Shown here one piece after another: positions 4,797 to 5,651 of a stretch of 5,651 bases of DNA (its first letter is position 1; every line of letters starts with the position of its first letter). Source of the stretch: Candidatus Eiseniibacteriota bacterium (lineage in GTDB: Bacteria; Joyebacterota; Joyebacteria; Joyebacterales; Joyebacteraceae); NCBI GenBank assembly GCA_030630395.1, contig DAOVNE010000108.1, positions 1 through 5,651 of the forward strand, written 5' to 3'. The notes beneath the pieces are model-generated. The model was not told the origin of the DNA, ran no database searches, and was given only the letters and a program-made list of their open reading frames with translations. A program made the position numbers and the translations under genes.

Positions 4797-5651
4797 ATGC
4801 ACGCGACGCCGAGGGACCAGGGAGACCTCTTCACCGGTCCGACCCCTGCCGAGCAGGAGCACGCACTCGGTCCTGTCGGGAAGAGCGGTCGCATCCACGT
4901 CGGCACGTCCGGCTACAGCTTCGCCGACTGGGTCGGACCGTTCTACCCGCACGGCACACCGCGGAACAGGATGCTCGAGCAGTATGTGAAGCACTTCGGC
5001 GTGGTCGAGATAAACTCAAGCTACTATCGCATCCCCGGCGCCAACATGTTTGCGAGGATGGAGGAGAGAACGGCGCCCGGGTTCAAGTTCATCGTCAAGC
5101 TCTACAAGGGGATGACCCATGAGATCGAGGACGACGCGGCGATGTACGAGAAGTTCGTCGGTGCGACCGAACCGCTGAAGCGGGCAGGCAAGTTCAGCGG
5201 GTATCTGGCGCAGTTCCCGTGGAGATTCAAGAAGAGCGATGATTCTCTGCGTCACCTCCAGCGACTCAGGGACCGACTCGAAGACGCGCCCCTATTCGTG
5301 GAGTTCAGACACGATTCATGGATAGAACAGGCCACGTTTGACCTTCTGAGAGAGAGTAGCATAGGCTATTGCTCGGTAGACGAGCCCGCCCTCAAGGGGC
5401 TCGTGCCCCCAGTCGCTGTTGCCACTACAGACACCGCATATGTGCGATTCCATGGGCGAAATGTACGGAACTGGTGGGGCAAGGGTGGCGGCGACCGCTA
5501 CGACTACGACTATAGCAAAGAGGAACTCTCCGAGTGGGCTCGTAAGCTGCTCAGGCTCGAAGAGAAGGCCAGCAAGGTCTACGTCTTCTTCAATAACTGC
5601 CACGCAGGGCATGCCGCGACCAACGCGGAGCTCATGATCGAGCTTCTGGGA
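4797..5651 (+). CDS. DUF72 (YecE-like) TIM-barrel protein, 3' truncated by the window edge
   Basis: 285 codons are present with no stop; only a short C-terminal end should be missing. DUF72 hallmarks run in order: HVGTSGYSFADWVGPFYP, VEINSSYYRIP, FKFIVKLYKGMTHE, GYLAQFPWRFK, FVEFRHDSW, GYCSVDEP, AYVRFHGRN, YDYDYSKEELSEWA and FFNNCHAGHAATNAELMIELL. The family has a TIM-barrel fold; its biochemical activity is not established. The ATG is set by GGGAGGG (4781-4787), 9 nt upstream. The roughly 32 residues before the domain contain QGDLF (residues 8-12), which fits a beta-clamp-binding pentapeptide. The gene follows dinB by 54 nt with no terminator, so it is probably the last visible member of the SOS operon. 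A role in DNA metabolism is inferred from neighbours and this motif. Confidence 0.92.
   Translation, partial: MHATPRDQGDLFTGPTPAEQEHALGPVGKSGRIHVGTSGYSFADWVGPFYPHGTPRNRMLEQYVKHFGVVEINSSYYRIPGANMFARMEERTAPGFKFIVKLYKGMTHEIEDDAAMYEKFVGATEPLKRAGKFSGYLAQFPWRFKKSDDSLRHLQRLRDRLEDAPLFVEFRHDSWIEQATFDLLRESSIGYCSVDEPALKGLVPPVAVATTDTAYVRFHGRNVRNWWGKGGGDRYDYDYSKEELSEWARKLLRLEEKASKVYVFFNNCHAGHAATNAELMIELLG

Overview
The window comes from a moderately GC-rich bacterium and is built around an SOS-regulated DNA repair operon. The best taxonomic clue is the operator in front of lexA. It reads TGCAC-N4-GTGCA, which is the form I recall for Fibrobacter succinogenes LexA (TGCNC-N4-GTGCA), not the Escherichia-type CTG-N10-CAG or the Bacillus-type GAAC-N4-GTTC. 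That hints at a Fibrobacterota or wider FCB-group relative, or an uncultured phylum. It is inference from one site, not a classification.

Left part (1-1230). A short open stretch at the left edge may be the C-terminal end of a + strand gene. Facing it on the minus strand is a 220-aa class I SAM-dependent methyltransferase (97-759). The intergenic region upstream of it carries a good minus-strand promoter and a weaker plus-strand one. Next comes a 76-aa thioredoxin-fold protein with a CCRKC active site (892-1122, GTG start), closed by a strong intrinsic terminator (1197-1229).

Right part (1231-5651). Directly after the terminator is a sigma70-type promoter whose spacer is filled by a 24-bp palindrome, the probable LexA operator. 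A leader of about 185 nt with two predicted stem-loops leads into lexA (GTG 1453). Four more genes follow on the same strand with gaps of 26, 11, 7 and 54 nt and no visible terminator: a 96-aa beta-rich protein resembling DUF6504, a divergent Fpg/Nei-family DNA glycosylase, a long DNA polymerase IV (dinB), and a DUF72 (YecE-like) protein cut by the right edge.

How it fits together (inference): LexA represses its own operon. DNA damage triggers RecA-stimulated LexA self-cleavage, which would release co-expression of a base-excision glycosylase, a translesion polymerase and two poorly characterised proteins. Both Pol IV (QIDLF) and the DUF72 protein (QGDLF near its N terminus) carry sliding-clamp-binding-like pentapeptides, so the DUF72 protein may act at the replication or repair fork. 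The novel elements are the gene combination, the glycosylase with altered lesion-recognition residues, the clamp-motif DUF72 protein and the structured lexA leader.
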